64,000 nt of DNA from Pseudomonas japonica (GCF_900188455.1 NZ_FZOL01000004.1:124001-188000), one strand, 5' to 3'; shown: positions 9,192-19,581, numbered from the stretch's first letter. Program-made: numbers and translations. Notes: generated from the letters alone by a model not told the origin.

Positions 9192-10553
9192 ATGAGCGTC
9201 AAGAACCCGCAAACCCGCGAGTGGCAAGACCTGAGTCGTGATCATCACCTGGCGCCCTTCAGCGACTACAAGCAGTTGCAGGAGAAGGGCCCGCGGATCA
9301 TCACCAAGGCCCAGGGCGTGCATCTGTGGGACAGCGAGGGCCACAAGATCCTCGATGGCATGGCCGGTCTGTGGTGCGTGGCGGTCGGCTACGGGCGTGA
9401 AGAGCTGGTCGAGGCGGCGAGTCGGCAGATGCGCGAGCTGCCCTACTACAACCTGTTCTTCCAGACCGCTCATCCACCGGCACTGGAACTGGCCAAGGCC
9501 ATCTCCGACGTGGCGCCGGCGGGCATGAGCCATGTGTTCTTCACCGGTTCCGGCTCCGAAGGCAACGACACCGTGCTGCGCATGGTCCGTCACTATTGGG
9601 CGCTGCAAGGCAAGCCGCGGAAGAAGGTGATCATCGGCCGCGTCAACGGCTACCACGGCTCCACCGTGGCCGGTGCCAGCCTCGGCGGCATGTCCGGCAT
9701 GCACGAGCAGGGCGACCTGCCGATTCCCGGCATCGTCCACATCCCGCAGCCGTATTGGTTCGGCGAGGGCGGCGAGAAGAGCCCGGAGGAGTTCGGTATC
9801 TGGGCTGCCGAGCAGTTGGAGAAGAAGATCCTCGAAGTCGGCGTGGACAACGTTGCCGCCTTCATCGCCGAGCCGATCCAGGGCGCCGGCGGCGTGATCA
9901 TTCCGCCAGACAGCTACTGGCCGAAGATCAAGGAGATCCTTGCCCGCTACGACATCCTCTTCGTCGCCGACGAAGTGATCTGCGGCTTCGGCCGTACCGG
10001 CGAGTGGTTCGGCTCCGACTACTACGACCTGAAGCCCGACCTGATGACCATCGCCAAGGGCCTGACCTCCGGCTACATCCCCATGGGCGGCGTGATCGTC
10101 CGTGACGAAGTGGCCAAGGTGCTCGGCGAAGGCGGCGACTTCAACCACGGCTTCACCTACTCCGGGCACCCGGTGGCGGCGGCGGTGGGTCTGGAAAACC
10201 TGCGCATCCTGCGCGACGAGAAGATCGTCGAGCGCGTTCGCGAGGAAACGGCACCCTATTTGCAAAAGCGTCTGCGCGAGCTGAACGACCACCCGCTGGT
10301 GGGCGAGGTCCGCGGTCTGGGCATGCTCGGTGCGATCGAGCTGGTCAAGGACAAGGCCACCCGCAGCCGTTATGAAGGCAAGGCCGTCGGCATGATCTGC
10401 CGCCAGTTCTGCTTCGACAACGGCCTGATCATGCGCGCGGTGGGCGACACCATGATCATCGCTCCGCCGCTGGTGATCAGCCGGGCCGAGATCGACGAAC
10501 TGGTGGAAAAGGCCCGTAAATGTCTGGATCTGACCCTCGAAGCGCTGAGCTGA
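9192..10553 (+). CDS. spuC: Putrescine/polyamine aminotransferase (class III, PLP)
   Basis: This 453-residue class-III aminotransferase shows the conserved metal-free PLP architecture. [14 protein letters not shown] is the Asp that pairs with the pyridine nitrogen, and [10 protein letters not shown] carries the Schiff-base Lys. It transfers the amino group of putrescine (or related amines) to pyruvate in Pseudomonas SpuC enzymes. The upstream GGAG ribosome site and the close spacing to spuB support one transcript. A hairpin follows at 10590-10614 before spuD. Confidence 0.88.
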   Translation: MSVKNPQTREWQDLSRDHHLAPFSDYKQLQEKGPRIITKAQGVHLWDSEGHKILDGMAGLWCVAVGYGREELVEAASRQMRELPYYNLFFQTAHPPALELAKAISDVAPAGMSHVFFTGSGSEGNDTVLRMVRHYWALQGKPRKKVIIGRVNGYHGSTVAGASLGGMSGMHEQGDLPIPGIVHIPQPYWFGEGGEKSPEEFGIWAAEQLEKKILEVGVDNVAAFIAEPIQGAGGVIIPPDSYWPKIKEILARYDILFVADEVICGFGRTGEWFGSDYYDLKPDLMTIAKGLTSGYIPMGGVIVRDEVAKVLGEGGDFNHGFTYSGHPVAAAVGLENLRILRDEKIVERVREETAPYLQKRLRELNDHPLVGEVRGLGMLGAIELVKDKATRSRYEGKAVGMICRQFCFDNGLIMRAVGDTMIIAPPLVISRAEIDELVEKARKCLDLTLEALS

Positions 10554-10589
10554 TCGCCTGCTAGGCTGGCGTAGTGGCTTTGCGGCATG

Positions 10590-10614
10590 CCAAGGCGTTG
10601 AAAGAGCGCCTTGG
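10590..10614 (+). terminator. Intercistronic hairpin between spuC and spuD
   Basis: CCAAGGCG pairs with CGCCTTGG (8-bp stem, 9-nt loop). No U-run follows, so it is more likely a processing or mRNA-stabilising element or weak attenuator than a full terminator. Confidence 0.5.
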
Positions 10615-10712
10615 ATCTTGCCAGACTAGCGCCTGTTTCAGTCGCCCGGCACTGGCACGGACAGGGCCGGCCGCTGAACAGATGGCTTTATAAAAATTCT
10701 GGAGCAATACGC

Positions 10713-11810
10713 ATGAAGATATTCGGCAAGACGCTGTTGGCCGTATCCCTGGCCGGGATGGTGGCTAGTGCTGTTCACGCGGACGACAAGGTTCTCCACG
10801 TCTACAACTGGTCCGACTACATTGCCGCGGATACTGTGGCCAAGTTCGAGAAGCAGACCGGTATCAAGGTCGTCTACGACGTCTTCGACAGCAACGAGAC
10901 CCTGGAAGCCAAGCTGCTGGCGGGCAAGTCCGGCTACGACGTGGTCGTGCCGTCGAACAACTTCCTCGCCAAGCAGATCAAGGCCGGCGTCTACCAGGAA
11001 CTGGACAAGTCCAAGCTGCCGAACTGGAAGAACCTCGACGAAGACCTGCTCAAGGCCGTCGGCGACGCCAGCGACCCGGGCAACAAGCACGCCTTCCCGT
11101 ACATGTGGGGCAGCATCGGCATCGGCTACAACCCGGAGAAGGTCAAGGCCGCGCTGGGCATCGACAAGATCGACTCCTGGGATGTCGTCTTCAAGCCGGA
11201 GAACATCGCCAAGCTGAAGAGCTGCGGCGTGAGCTTCCTCGACGCCCCGACCGAAATGATCCCGGCCGCGCTGCACTACCTGGGCAAGCCGACCGCGAGC
11301 AAGGACAAGAAGGACCTGCAGGCTGCCGAAGCCCTGTTCATGAGCATTCGTCCATCGGTCACCTACTTCCACTCCTCCAAGTACATCTCGGACCTGGCCA
11401 ACGGCAACATCTGCGTGGCTGTTGGCTACTCGGGTGATCTGGAGCAGTCCAAGGCCCGTGCCCACGAAGCCGGCGACAAGATCAAGCTGAGCTACATGAT
11501 TCCGAAAGAAGGCGCTGGCACCTTCTACGACATGGTCGCGATTCCGAAGGACGCCGAGAACGTCGACGCTGCCTATCAATGGATGAACTTCCTGCTGCAG
11601 CCGGAAATCATGGCCGAAATCACCAATGCCGTGCGTTTTCCGAACGGCAACAAGGCGGCCACCCCGTTGGTGGACAAGGACATCTCCGGCGATCCGAGCA
11701 TCTACCCGTCGGATGAAGTGAAGAAGCAGCTGTACGCGATCAGCGACCAGGATGCCCAGACCCTGCGTCTGATCACCCGCAGCTGGACCAAGATCAAATC
11801 GGGCAAGTAA
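10713..11810 (+). CDS. spuD: Polyamine ABC transporter periplasmic binding protein (putrescine-type)
   Basis: This 365-residue protein begins with a Sec signal peptide ([18 protein letters not shown], cut before DDK). It has the PotF-like motif VYNWSDYI near the mature N-terminus and [22 protein letters not shown] hinge sequence. The ATG at 10713 is chosen because it has a GGAG ribosome site and starts directly at the signal peptide. The frame itself stays open about 100 bases further up. Its closest relative in the window is the next gene. By remembered P. aeruginosa order, the first of the two is the putrescine-preferring SpuD. Specificity is inferred. Confidence 0.85.
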   Translation: MKIFGKTLLAVSLAGMVASAVHADDKVLHVYNWSDYIAADTVAKFEKQTGIKVVYDVFDSNETLEAKLLAGKSGYDVVVPSNNFLAKQIKAGVYQELDKSKLPNWKNLDEDLLKAVGDASDPGNKHAFPYMWGSIGIGYNPEKVKAALGIDKIDSWDVVFKPENIAKLKSCGVSFLDAPTEMIPAALHYLGKPTASKDKKDLQAAEALFMSIRPSVTYFHSSKYISDLANGNICVAVGYSGDLEQSKARAHEAGDKIKLSYMIPKEGAGTFYDMVAIPKDAENVDAAYQWMNFLLQPEIMAEITNAVRFPNGNKAATPLVDKDISGDPSIYPSDEVKKQLYAISDQDAQTLRLITRSWTKIKSGK

Positions 11811-11825
11811 GCCGGGTTTGCCTCG

Positions 11826-11847
11826 GGGCGCGGCGAAAGCCGCGTCC
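11826..11847 (+). terminator. GAAA-tetraloop hairpin between spuD and spuE
   Basis: The stem CGCGGC/GCCGCG is extended by three further pairs and closes a GAAA loop. A run of eight T lies about 20 nt further on, not directly after the stem. It could protect the spuD message or partly attenuate. Confidence 0.5.
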
Positions 11848-11961
11848 TTGACGGCTGCAATACAATTTTTTTTGCTGGATGGGTGTATCGAAGGTAAGTT
11901 GCGCGCCGGTTCGGTGATCCGGCAGTCATTTCTGCCGCACGCCACACGGGCACTAATGTAG

Positions 11962-13068
<1,107 letters not shown>

Positions 13069-13077
13069 AAAATCCGG

Positions 13078-13099
13078 ACCCGCCACGGCAGGGGCGGGT
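13078..13099 (+). terminator. Intercistronic hairpin between spuE and spuF
   Basis: ACCCGCC pairs with GGCGGGT around an 8-nt loop, just after the spuE stop and 28 bp before the spuF start. There is no U-run. It is placed where a 3'-stabilising hairpin would raise binding-protein mRNA over the transporter core. Confidence 0.5.
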
Positions 13100-13127
13100 G
13101 CAGAACATTCTGTTGGGAGTTTCACAC

Positions 13128-14270
13128 ATGGCAGTTGCCTCCGGCGCCTATAAGAAAGCCCTCGAAGGCGACCAGCAATCCAAGCAGGTGCTGGTCAAGA
13201 TCGACAGGGTCACGAAGAAGTTCGACGAAACCGTCGCGGTGGACGATGTCTCCCTCGAAATCAAGCAGGGCGAGATCTTTGCCCTGCTGGGTGGCTCGGG
13301 GTCGGGTAAATCGACCCTGCTGCGCATGCTGGCGGGTTTCGAGCGCCCGACCGAAGGACGCATTTTCCTCGATGGCGTCGACATCACCGACATGCCGCCC
13401 TACGAGCGGCCGATCAACATGATGTTCCAGTCCTACGCGCTGTTCCCGCACATGACCGTGGCGCAGAACATCGCCTTCGGCCTGCAGCAGGACCGGATGC
13501 CCAAGGCCGAGATCGAAGCCCGCGTGGCCGAGATGCTCAAGCTGGTGCACATGACCCAGTACGCCAAGCGCAAACCCCACCAGCTTTCCGGTGGCCAGCG
13601 CCAGCGTGTGGCCCTGGCCCGCTCCCTGGCCAAGCGTCCGAAACTGTTGCTGCTCGACGAGCCGATGGGCGCGCTGGACAAGAAGCTGCGTTCGCAGATG
13701 CAGCTGGAACTGGTGGAAATCATCGAGCGCGTCGGCGTGACCTGCGTGATGGTGACCCACGACCAGGAAGAGGCCATGACCATGGCCCAGCGCATCGCCA
13801 TCATGCACCTGGGCTGGATCGCCCAGATCGGCAGCCCGATCGACGTCTACGAGACCCCGACCAGCCGTCTGGTCTGCGAGTTCATCGGCAACGTCAACCT
13901 GTTCGACGGTGAAGTGGTCGACGATGCCGAAGGCCACGCGCGGATCGCCAGCCCGGAGCTGGAACGCCCCATCTACGTCGGTCACGGCGTCACCACCTCG
14001 GTGGAAGACAAGTCGATCACCTACGCGCTGCGCCCGGAAAAACTGCTGGTCACCGCGCAGCAACCGACCTGCGAGTACAACTGGTCGCGCGGCAAGGTCC
14101 ACGACATCGCCTACCTGGGTGGTCACTCGGTGTTCTACGTCGAGCTGCCGAGCGGCAAGATCGTCCAGTCCTTCGTCGCCAACGCCGAACGTCAGGGCTC
14201 GCGTCCTACCTGGGGCGATGAAGTCTTCGTCTGGTGGGAAGACGACAGCGGCGTGGTGCTGCGCTCATGA
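13128..14270 (+). CDS. spuF: Polyamine ABC transporter ATP-binding protein
   Basis: This 380-residue ABC ATPase of the PotA/PotG type has Walker A GGSGSGKST at residues 55-63. The Q-loop lies in MMFQSYALFPHM, the signature is LSGGQRQR, and Walker B is LLLLDEP. A C-terminal TOBE regulatory domain follows (about 290-380). It drives polyamine import through SpuG/SpuH. The start ATG at 13128 has a GGGAG ribosome site. Its stop overlaps the start of spuG by ATGA, indicating coupled translation. Confidence 0.93.
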   Translation: MAVASGAYKKALEGDQQSKQVLVKIDRVTKKFDETVAVDDVSLEIKQGEIFALLGGSGSGKSTLLRMLAGFERPTEGRIFLDGVDITDMPPYERPINMMFQSYALFPHMTVAQNIAFGLQQDRMPKAEIEARVAEMLKLVHMTQYAKRKPHQLSGGQRQRVALARSLAKRPKLLLLDEPMGALDKKLRSQMQLELVEIIERVGVTCVMVTHDQEEAMTMAQRIAIMHLGWIAQIGSPIDVYETPTSRLVCEFIGNVNLFDGEVVDDAEGHARIASPELERPIYVGHGVTTSVEDKSITYALRPEKLLVTAQQPTCEYNWSRGKVHDIAYLGGHSVFYVELPSGKIVQSFVANAERQGSRPTWGDEVFVWWEDDSGVVLRS

Positions 14271-15187
14271 ACCCGCGCAAGCTCAAGCGAGCGCTCAATC
14301 GCCTGACGCCCGAAGGCCGGCACCTGGTCATCGGTGTGCCGTTCCTGTGGCTGTTCCTGTTCTTCATGCTGCCGTTCTTCATCGTCCTGAAGATCAGCTT
14401 CGCCGAAGCCGACGTGGCGATCCCGCCGTACACGGAGATCTACAGCTACGTCGAGGACAAGATCCAGCTCGTGCTCAATCTGGCCAACTACGGCCTGTTG
14501 ACCGAGGACGAGCTGTACATCTCGGCCTACCTGGGCTCGTTGAAGATGGCCTTCTTCAGCACCCTGCTGTGCCTGCTGATCGGCTACCCGATGGCCTACG
14601 CCATCGCCAACGCGCGCAAGGAAAGCCAGACCGTGCTGTTGCTGCTGATCATGATGCCGACCTGGACGGCGATCCTGATCCGCGTCTACGCCTGGATGGG
14701 CATTCTCAGCAACAACGGGCTGCTCAATGCGTTCCTGCAATGGCTGGGGCTGATCGACCAGCCGCTGCAGATCCTCAATACCAACCTGGCGGTGTACATC
14801 GGTGTGGTCTATTCGTACCTGCCGTTCATGATCCTGCCGCTGTTCGCCAACCTCGTGAAGCATGACCCGAGCCTGCTGGAGGCCGCGTCGGACCTGGGTT
14901 CGAGCCGCTTCAACAGCTTCTGGAAAATCACCGTGCCGCTGTCCAAGAACGGCATCATCGCCGGCTGCATGCTGGTGTTCATCCCGGTGGTGGGCGAGTT
15001 CGTGATTCCCGAGCTGCTCGGCGGTCCGGAAACCCTGATGATCGGTAAAGTGCTCTGGCAGGAATTCTTCAACAACCGCGACTGGCCCGTGGCCTCGGCC
15101 CTGGCCGTGGTGATGCTGGTGATCCTGATCGTGCCGATCCTGCTGTTCAACCGCAGCCAGGCGAAAGAAATGGAGGGCAGGGCATGA
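14267..15187 (+). CDS. spuG: Polyamine ABC transporter permease (PotH-like)
   Basis: This 306-residue inner-membrane permease has about six hydrophobic segments. The first is at about residues 20-42 and contains FLWLFLFFMLPFFIVL. It has the binding-protein-dependent transport EAA loop (LLEAASDLGSSRFNSFW) that docks on the ATPase. The start overlaps the spuF stop (ATGA) and its own stop overlaps the spuH start, so the three transporter-core genes are translationally coupled. Confidence 0.92.
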   Translation: MNPRKLKRALNRLTPEGRHLVIGVPFLWLFLFFMLPFFIVLKISFAEADVAIPPYTEIYSYVEDKIQLVLNLANYGLLTEDELYISAYLGSLKMAFFSTLLCLLIGYPMAYAIANARKESQTVLLLLIMMPTWTAILIRVYAWMGILSNNGLLNAFLQWLGLIDQPLQILNTNLAVYIGVVYSYLPFMILPLFANLVKHDPSLLEAASDLGSSRFNSFWKITVPLSKNGIIAGCMLVFIPVVGEFVIPELLGGPETLMIGKVLWQEFFNNRDWPVASALAVVMLVILIVPILLFNRSQAKEMEGRA

Positions 15188-16074
15188 AGCGTTTCGAATT
15201 CTCCAAGTTGATGCTGGTCCTGGGCCTGCTGTTCATCTACCTGCCGATGCTGATCCTGGTGGTCTACTCGTTCAACGCCTCCAAGCTGGTGACGGTCTGG
15301 GGCGGCTGGTCGGTGAAGTGGTACGTCGGCCTGCTCGATAACACCCAGTTGATGGGCTCGGTGATGCGCTCGCTGGAGATCGCCTGCTACACCGCGATCG
15401 CCGCGGTGGCGCTGGGTACCCTGGCGGCGTTCGTGCTGACCCGGGTCACCCGCTTCAAGGGCCGTACCCTGTTCGGTGGCCTGGTCACCGCGCCGCTGGT
15501 CATGCCTGAAGTGATCACCGGTCTGTCGCTGCTGCTGCTGTTCGTGGCCATGGCGCAGATGATCGGCTGGCCGCAGGAGCGTGGCATCGTCACCATCTGG
15601 ATCGCCCACACCACGTTCTGCGCCGCCTATGTGGCGGTGGTGGTGTCGGCCCGCCTGCGCGAGCTGGACCTGTCCATCGAAGAGGCCGCCATGGACCTCG
15701 GCGCGCGGCCGTGGAAGGTGTTCTTCCTGATCACCATCCCGATGATCGCGCCGTCGCTGGCGGCGGGCGGGATGATGTCCTTCGCCCTGTCGCTGGACGA
15801 CCTGGTGCTGGCGAGCTTCGTCTCGGGGCCGGGTTCCACCACCCTGCCGATGGAAGTGTTCTCGGCGGTGCGTCTGGGCGTGAAGCCGGAGATCAACGCC
15901 GTGGCCAGCCTGATCCTGCTGGCGGTGTCGCTGGCGACCTTCCTGGTCTGGTACTTCAGCCGCCGTGCCGAAGAGCGCCGCAAGCGCGCGATCCAGCAGG
16001 CCATCGAGGAAGCGGCCGCGGATGGCTGGAAACAGCCGGAAGTGCGGCGTCCTGCGGCTGTTGCTCAGGCGTAG
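15184..16074 (+). CDS. spuH: Polyamine ABC transporter permease (PotI-like)
   Basis: This 296-residue inner-membrane permease pairs with SpuG. Six hydrophobic segments and the EAA motif (SIEEAAMDLGARPWKVFF) are visible. It has an unusually long charged C-terminal tail (RRAEERRKRAIQQAIEEAA) on the cytoplasmic side. It overlaps spuG by ATGA and is the last gene of the spu run. A strong rho-independent terminator follows within 50 bp. Confidence 0.92.
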   Translation: MKRFEFSKLMLVLGLLFIYLPMLILVVYSFNASKLVTVWGGWSVKWYVGLLDNTQLMGSVMRSLEIACYTAIAAVALGTLAAFVLTRVTRFKGRTLFGGLVTAPLVMPEVITGLSLLLLFVAMAQMIGWPQERGIVTIWIAHTTFCAAYVAVVVSARLRELDLSIEEAAMDLGARPWKVFFLITIPMIAPSLAAGGMMSFALSLDDLVLASFVSGPGSTTLPMEVFSAVRLGVKPEINAVASLILLAVSLATFLVWYFSRRAEERRKRAIQQAIEEAAADGWKQPEVRRPAAVAQA

Positions 16075-16090
16075 ACGAGTTGCAGGACGA

Positions 16091-16130
16091 AACGGGCCGG
16101 GTGGATTTTCCACCCGGCCCGTTTTCTTTC
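16091..16130 (+). terminator. Rho-independent terminator of the spu operon
   Basis: A GC-rich 15-bp stem (arms 16091-16105 and 16109-16123) with a TTT loop is followed by TTTTCTTTC. This is a textbook terminator directly after spuH. Confidence 0.92.
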
Positions 16131-16155
16131 TGGGGGCTTGCCCGCGAACATCCCC

Positions 16156-16220
16156 GTAGGAGCGAGGCTTGCCCGCGAAGGACCGCGATGCGGTCCTTCG
16201 CGGGCAAGCCTCGCTCCTAC
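16156..16220. repeat. REP pair forming a perfect 31-bp palindrome
   Basis: Arms 16156-16186 and 16190-16220 are exact reverse complements around a 3-base centre. Each arm holds the REP core GTAGGAGCGAGGCTTGCCCG. It lies between the convergent spuH and acylase genes. The flanking bases also keep partial symmetry (CGCGAACAT left, ATGTTCGCG right). Confidence 0.92.
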
Positions 16221-16239
16221 GAGATGTTCGCGTTACTGG

Positions 16240-18621
16240 CTATTTGGCAGGCACCAACCGCAAGGTCCCCTCGGTCTGCCCCGCCAGCCCCAGCCACGCG
16301 CGCTGGTATTTCCCCTCGATATACGGCTTCGCCTGATCGGCATAGTGCTTGTCGAACAGCACCCCGCTCTGTCCGACCGGATTGATGCTCAGCGCCGTTC
16401 CCGCATCGGCGAAGTCGATCAGCCGTCGTGTCGACGGGCCGTAGGTCACCGGCCACGGTGCCGGGCCGATCTTCGCCGACAGGTTGTTCGGCACCTCATG
16501 GGTCCCCGGTGCCGCGAACGGCCCGACATTGAACAGGCGGTCCAGCGGCTTCTGCATGCCCAGCGGGTGCCCGTGGGTCAGGGTGTGCGCCTTGCCCCAC
16601 TGCCAGCCCGATGGCTCCTTGCCCAGCGTCTCGCCCAGGTGCGCCAGGGTCCGATCCCAGGCCTGCCTGACCACCGCCGTGCGGCTGCCGCGCTCGCTGC
16701 TGCCCTCGGTGTCCCACCAGGGCGAGTCGGGGTCGGCGGCCAGGCGTGGCAGGGCATCGTCGATCACCCGGGTCGAGATCAGTGCCTGGAACCAGGCATC
16801 GCCCAGCTCGTCGTGCATCGCGGCGAAGGCCAGTTCGTAGAGGAACTGGTTGAACAGCGTGGCACTGACCGAATCCAGCGGATAGTCGCCGCGCCAGGCC
16901 GCCAGTTGCTCCACCAGCTCGCGGCCCTGCTGATCCTCGACCACCTGGCGCAGCACCGGCAGCAACGGGCCGAGGACGCGCGGGCCATAGTCGGTCGTTG
17001 TGCCCAGTTGCAGCGCCTGGCTGTTGTGCAGGTCCCATTTCACCTGGTCGTCGGCCAGTTGCCGGTCGAGCTGGCGACCGCGGTCCGGCAGGTTGTAGTA
17101 GCCGGGAATCGCCACGCCGCTGGGCGACTGAGGCTGGAAGTTGGCCGAAACGATATAGCCGCTGGGCGGATTCTCCGCCTGCGGGTTGGCGCTGAACGGG
17201 TAGAACCCGGACTTGTCCGCCTGCGCGGTGCTGCCATCGAGAATGAACGCCGGGTTCACCCCCTCCGGACGGATCGGCAAGGCCGCCGCCGCCCACCAGC
17301 CGATATCGCCACGGGCGTTGGCCCAGACGAAGTTCAGCCCCGGCGCCTGGACCTTCTGCGCTGCTTTGCGCATGGCGTCGAGGGTGCTGGCGCGGTTGAT
17401 TTCATAGAAGCCGTCGAGGATCGGGTTCGGGCTTTCGAGAAACGCCCACCACAGGGCGATCGGCGCCGCACCGGCCTCCTGGCCGAGCACCTTGTTGACG
17501 ATCGGGCCGTGGGGCGAGCGCAACAGCGTGATGGTCTGCGTCGGCTCGCCCTTGACCTTGATCTGCTGCTCGCTGCGGGTCAGCGTCTGCCACTGGCCGT
17601 GGACCCGCACCTGGTCCGGGTTGTCCGGATTGACCTGCTCGGCGATCAGGTCGACGTCGTCGTTCTGGAACATGGTCAGGCTCCAGCCGAACTCGCGGTT
17701 GTGCCCGAGGAAGGCGAACGGGTGGAGCGCCTGGTGATAGCCGTAGAGATGGAAACCCGGTGCCGACAGCTCGGCCTCGTACCACACCGCCGGCACCGAG
17801 AAGCGGATGTGCGGGTCGCCGGCCAGCAATGGCTTGCCGCTGCGGGTGCGGCTGCCGCTGATCGCCCAGGCGTTGCTGCCTTCGAACTGCGGCAGGCCGG
17901 CCTCGGCGAACGCCTGCTGGCTGACCAGCGCTAGTTGGCCCAGGGCTTTCCAGTCGGCATCGGCCAGCGCCGGGGCGCGTTGCAGCACGCCGTCGGGATG
18001 CCAGTCGAGGTCGAAGACCTTCAGGTACGGGGCGCCGAGATGATCGCGAACGAAGGTCAGCAGCGGCTCGGTGCGAAACGCCGCGGCGAAGCTGTAGGCC
18101 ATGAAACCGGCGATGCTCAGGGTGTCCTGGGCGGTGAACGGGCGCGGGCTGATACCCAGCACGTCGAACTCCATCGGTCGCGGATGGCTGTCCTGCCAGG
18201 CGTTCACGCCGTCGAGATAGGCTTGCAGGGCTTGCCAGGCGGGCGACTGCTTGTCCTGGCGGTCGACATAGACCTGCGCCTGCTCGCCGATGCGCAGGCT
18301 GCGGAACAGCGTGTCGGTGGCGACCATCTTCGCCCCCAGCACCTCGGCCAGTTCGCCACGGGCCAGGCGCCGAGTGATCTCCATCTGGAACAACCGGTCC
18401 TGGGCGTGCACGTAACCCAGCGCACGGTACATATCCACTTCGTTCTGCGCCTGGATGTGCGGCACGCCGCGCTCGTCATAGCGCACGCTGACCGGCGCCT
18501 GGAGCTTGGCCAGGGCCAGTTCGCCGTCGCGCTGCGGCTGCTTGTCCTGCACGTACAGGTAGCCGGCGCCGGCCGCCGCCACGGCGATGGCCACGGCGAG
18601 AAGGGTGAGGCTGCGTTTCAT
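16240..18621 (-). CDS. hacB: Penicillin-acylase-family Ntn hydrolase (acyl-homoserine lactone acylase-like)
   Basis: This 793-residue periplasmic protein has an N-terminal hydrophobic signal/anchor (LTLLAVAIAVAAAGAGYLYV), an alpha-chain region, and the autoprocessing point FEG|SNAW with nucleophile Ser249. A beta chain of about 545 residues follows. This layout is that of acyl-homoserine lactone acylases (PvdQ, QuiP, HacB) and penicillin acylases. In P. aeruginosa HacB lies immediately after the spu operon, which is the case here and supports the symbol. The start at 18621 has AAGGAG. The true substrate (signal lactones or other amides) is not decided by sequence. Confidence 0.8.
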   Translation of the reverse strand: MKRSLTLLAVAIAVAAAGAGYLYVQDKQPQRDGELALAKLQAPVSVRYDERGVPHIQAQNEVDMYRALGYVHAQDRLFQMEITRRLARGELAEVLGAKMVATDTLFRSLRIGEQAQVYVDRQDKQSPAWQALQAYLDGVNAWQDSHPRPMEFDVLGISPRPFTAQDTLSIAGFMAYSFAAAFRTEPLLTFVRDHLGAPYLKVFDLDWHPDGVLQRAPALADADWKALGQLALVSQQAFAEAGLPQFEGSNAWAISGSRTRSGKPLLAGDPHIRFSVPAVWYEAELSAPGFHLYGYHQALHPFAFLGHNREFGWSLTMFQNDDVDLIAEQVNPDNPDQVRVHGQWQTLTRSEQQIKVKGEPTQTITLLRSPHGPIVNKVLGQEAGAAPIALWWAFLESPNPILDGFYEINRASTLDAMRKAAQKVQAPGLNFVWANARGDIGWWAAAALPIRPEGVNPAFILDGSTAQADKSGFYPFSANPQAENPPSGYIVSANFQPQSPSGVAIPGYYNLPDRGRQLDRQLADDQVKWDLHNSQALQLGTTTDYGPRVLGPLLPVLRQVVEDQQGRELVEQLAAWRGDYPLDSVSATLFNQFLYELAFAAMHDELGDAWFQALISTRVIDDALPRLAADPDSPWWDTEGSSERGSRTAVVRQAWDRTLAHLGETLGKEPSGWQWGKAHTLTHGHPLGMQKPLDRLFNVGPFAAPGTHEVPNNLSAKIGPAPWPVTYGPSTRRLIDFADAGTALSINPVGQSGVLFDKHYADQAKPYIEGKYQRAWLGLAGQTEGTLRLVPAK

Positions 18622-18715
18622 CGAAGCTCCTTGGGATCTTTCTGGCAGCGAGTCGGTCATGATCGGACAGAGGATAGACTTTGCCAGCCGATAGATCAGC
18701 CAGGAGTGATGGCCA

Positions 18716-19264
18716 ATGGACCTTAGCGAAAAACAGAAGATGCTCACCGGCCAGTTGTACCGTGCGAGCTGCCCGGAACTGCAGGCCGAACAGATTGCCA
18801 ACAAGTACTGGATGCAGCGCTACAACAACGCCGTCGACCTGCTCAACGAGCAGCGTCGCGAACTGCTGGTCGCGCATTTCGCCAAGGTCGGCGCTGGCGC
18901 GGTGGTCCGTCCGCCGTTCTATTGCGACTACGGCTACAACATCGAACTGGGCGCGAATGTGTTCATGAACTTCAACTGCGTGATCCTCGACATCTGCAGG
19001 GTGAGCATCGGCGACGACTGCCAGATCGGCCCGGCGGTGCAGATCTACGCCGCCGACCATCCGCGCGATCCGGAGATCCGCCGCAGCGGGCTGGAGAGCG
19101 GCAAACCGGTGACCATCGGCCGCAATGTGTGGATCGGCGGCGGGGCGATCATCCTGCCCGGGGTGAGCGTGGGCGACAACGCGATCATCGGTGCGGGCAG
19201 CGTGGTGAGTCGCGATGTGCCGGCGGGGGCGACGGTGATGGGAAATCCGGCGCGGGTGAAGTAG
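18716..19264 (+). CDS. maa: Sugar O-acetyltransferase (maltose acetyltransferase type)
   Basis: This 182-residue left-handed beta-helix acetyltransferase has an N-terminal Mac domain (MDLSEKQKMLTGQLYRASCP) and hexapeptide repeats from about residue 60. The active-site His is in IYAADHPRDP, and the NVWIGGGAIILPGVSVG segment is typical of Maa/LacA. It transfers acetyl from acetyl-CoA to a sugar hydroxyl. The start has AGGAG upstream. It is divergent from the acylase and convergent with the pyocin immunity gene. Confidence 0.9.
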   Translation: MDLSEKQKMLTGQLYRASCPELQAEQIANKYWMQRYNNAVDLLNEQRRELLVAHFAKVGAGAVVRPPFYCDYGYNIELGANVFMNFNCVILDICRVSIGDDCQIGPAVQIYAADHPRDPEIRRSGLESGKPVTIGRNVWIGGGAIILPGVSVGDNAIIGAGSVVSRDVPAGATVMGNPARVK

Positions 19265-19267
19265 AAA

Positions 19268-19297
19268 CGCCGCTATCGCTGGTGGGCGATAGCGGCG
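19268..19297. terminator. Hairpin terminator between maa and pyocin immunity gene
   Basis: CGCCGCTATCGC and its exact complement form a 12-bp stem with a 6-nt loop between two convergent genes. T-runs are short on both sides, so efficiency is uncertain. Confidence 0.75.
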
Positions 19298-19302
19298 CTG
19301 GG

Positions 19303-19581
19303 TCAGGCGGGTTTGAAGCCGGGCTTGCCGTTGGCGGCGCGCCATTCCTTTATGCGTTTGACTACACCCTCGGGGCTGTCCTCCGCACCTTCGGGGGGAT
19401 AGCAGACGACGTCGGAGCGGTCTGGGTGCTCGGTGACCGTTTCGAAGTGATGCATGAGTTCTCTGATGTAAGTGTCGCGAGCTGCTCCGGACAATCCATT
19501 GCGGTTCTCGAAAAACTCACTGACAAGATCCAGAAACTCGGCTTCGGTGTAGTCATCCAGTTTTAACTTGAGTTCGATCAC
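19303..19581 (-). CDS. Colicin/pyocin DNase immunity protein
   Basis: This 92-residue protein is close to the Im2/Im9 and S-pyocin immunity family. It starts with the YTEAEFLDLV helix and ends with EGVVKRIKEWRAANGKPGFK, almost the family consensus. It should bind the cognate nuclease domain at an exosite and block DNA access. The helix-III segment reads SDVVCYPPEG. Colicin immunity proteins have two adjacent Tyr here (Tyr54-Tyr55 in Im9), and the first is Cys in this one. The gene starts inside the pyocin stop codon (ATGA overlap), so immunity is coupled to toxin synthesis. An additional promoter within the toxin gene is usual but was not identified. Confidence 0.93.
   Translation of the reverse strand: MIELKLKLDDYTEAEFLDLVSEFFENRNGLSGAARDTYIRELMHHFETVTEHPDRSDVVCYPPEGAEDSPEGVVKRIKEWRAANGKPGFKPA

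Noticed and set aside
7764..10292. 842-codon minus-strand frame opposite spuB and spuC
   Set aside because: It is the antisense of two clear enzyme genes and has the repetitive composition expected from GC-rich codon shadows.
16138..17934. 598-codon plus-strand frame opposite the acylase
   Set aside because: It is a shadow of the acylase gene, whose signal peptide and Ntn site are clear on the other strand.
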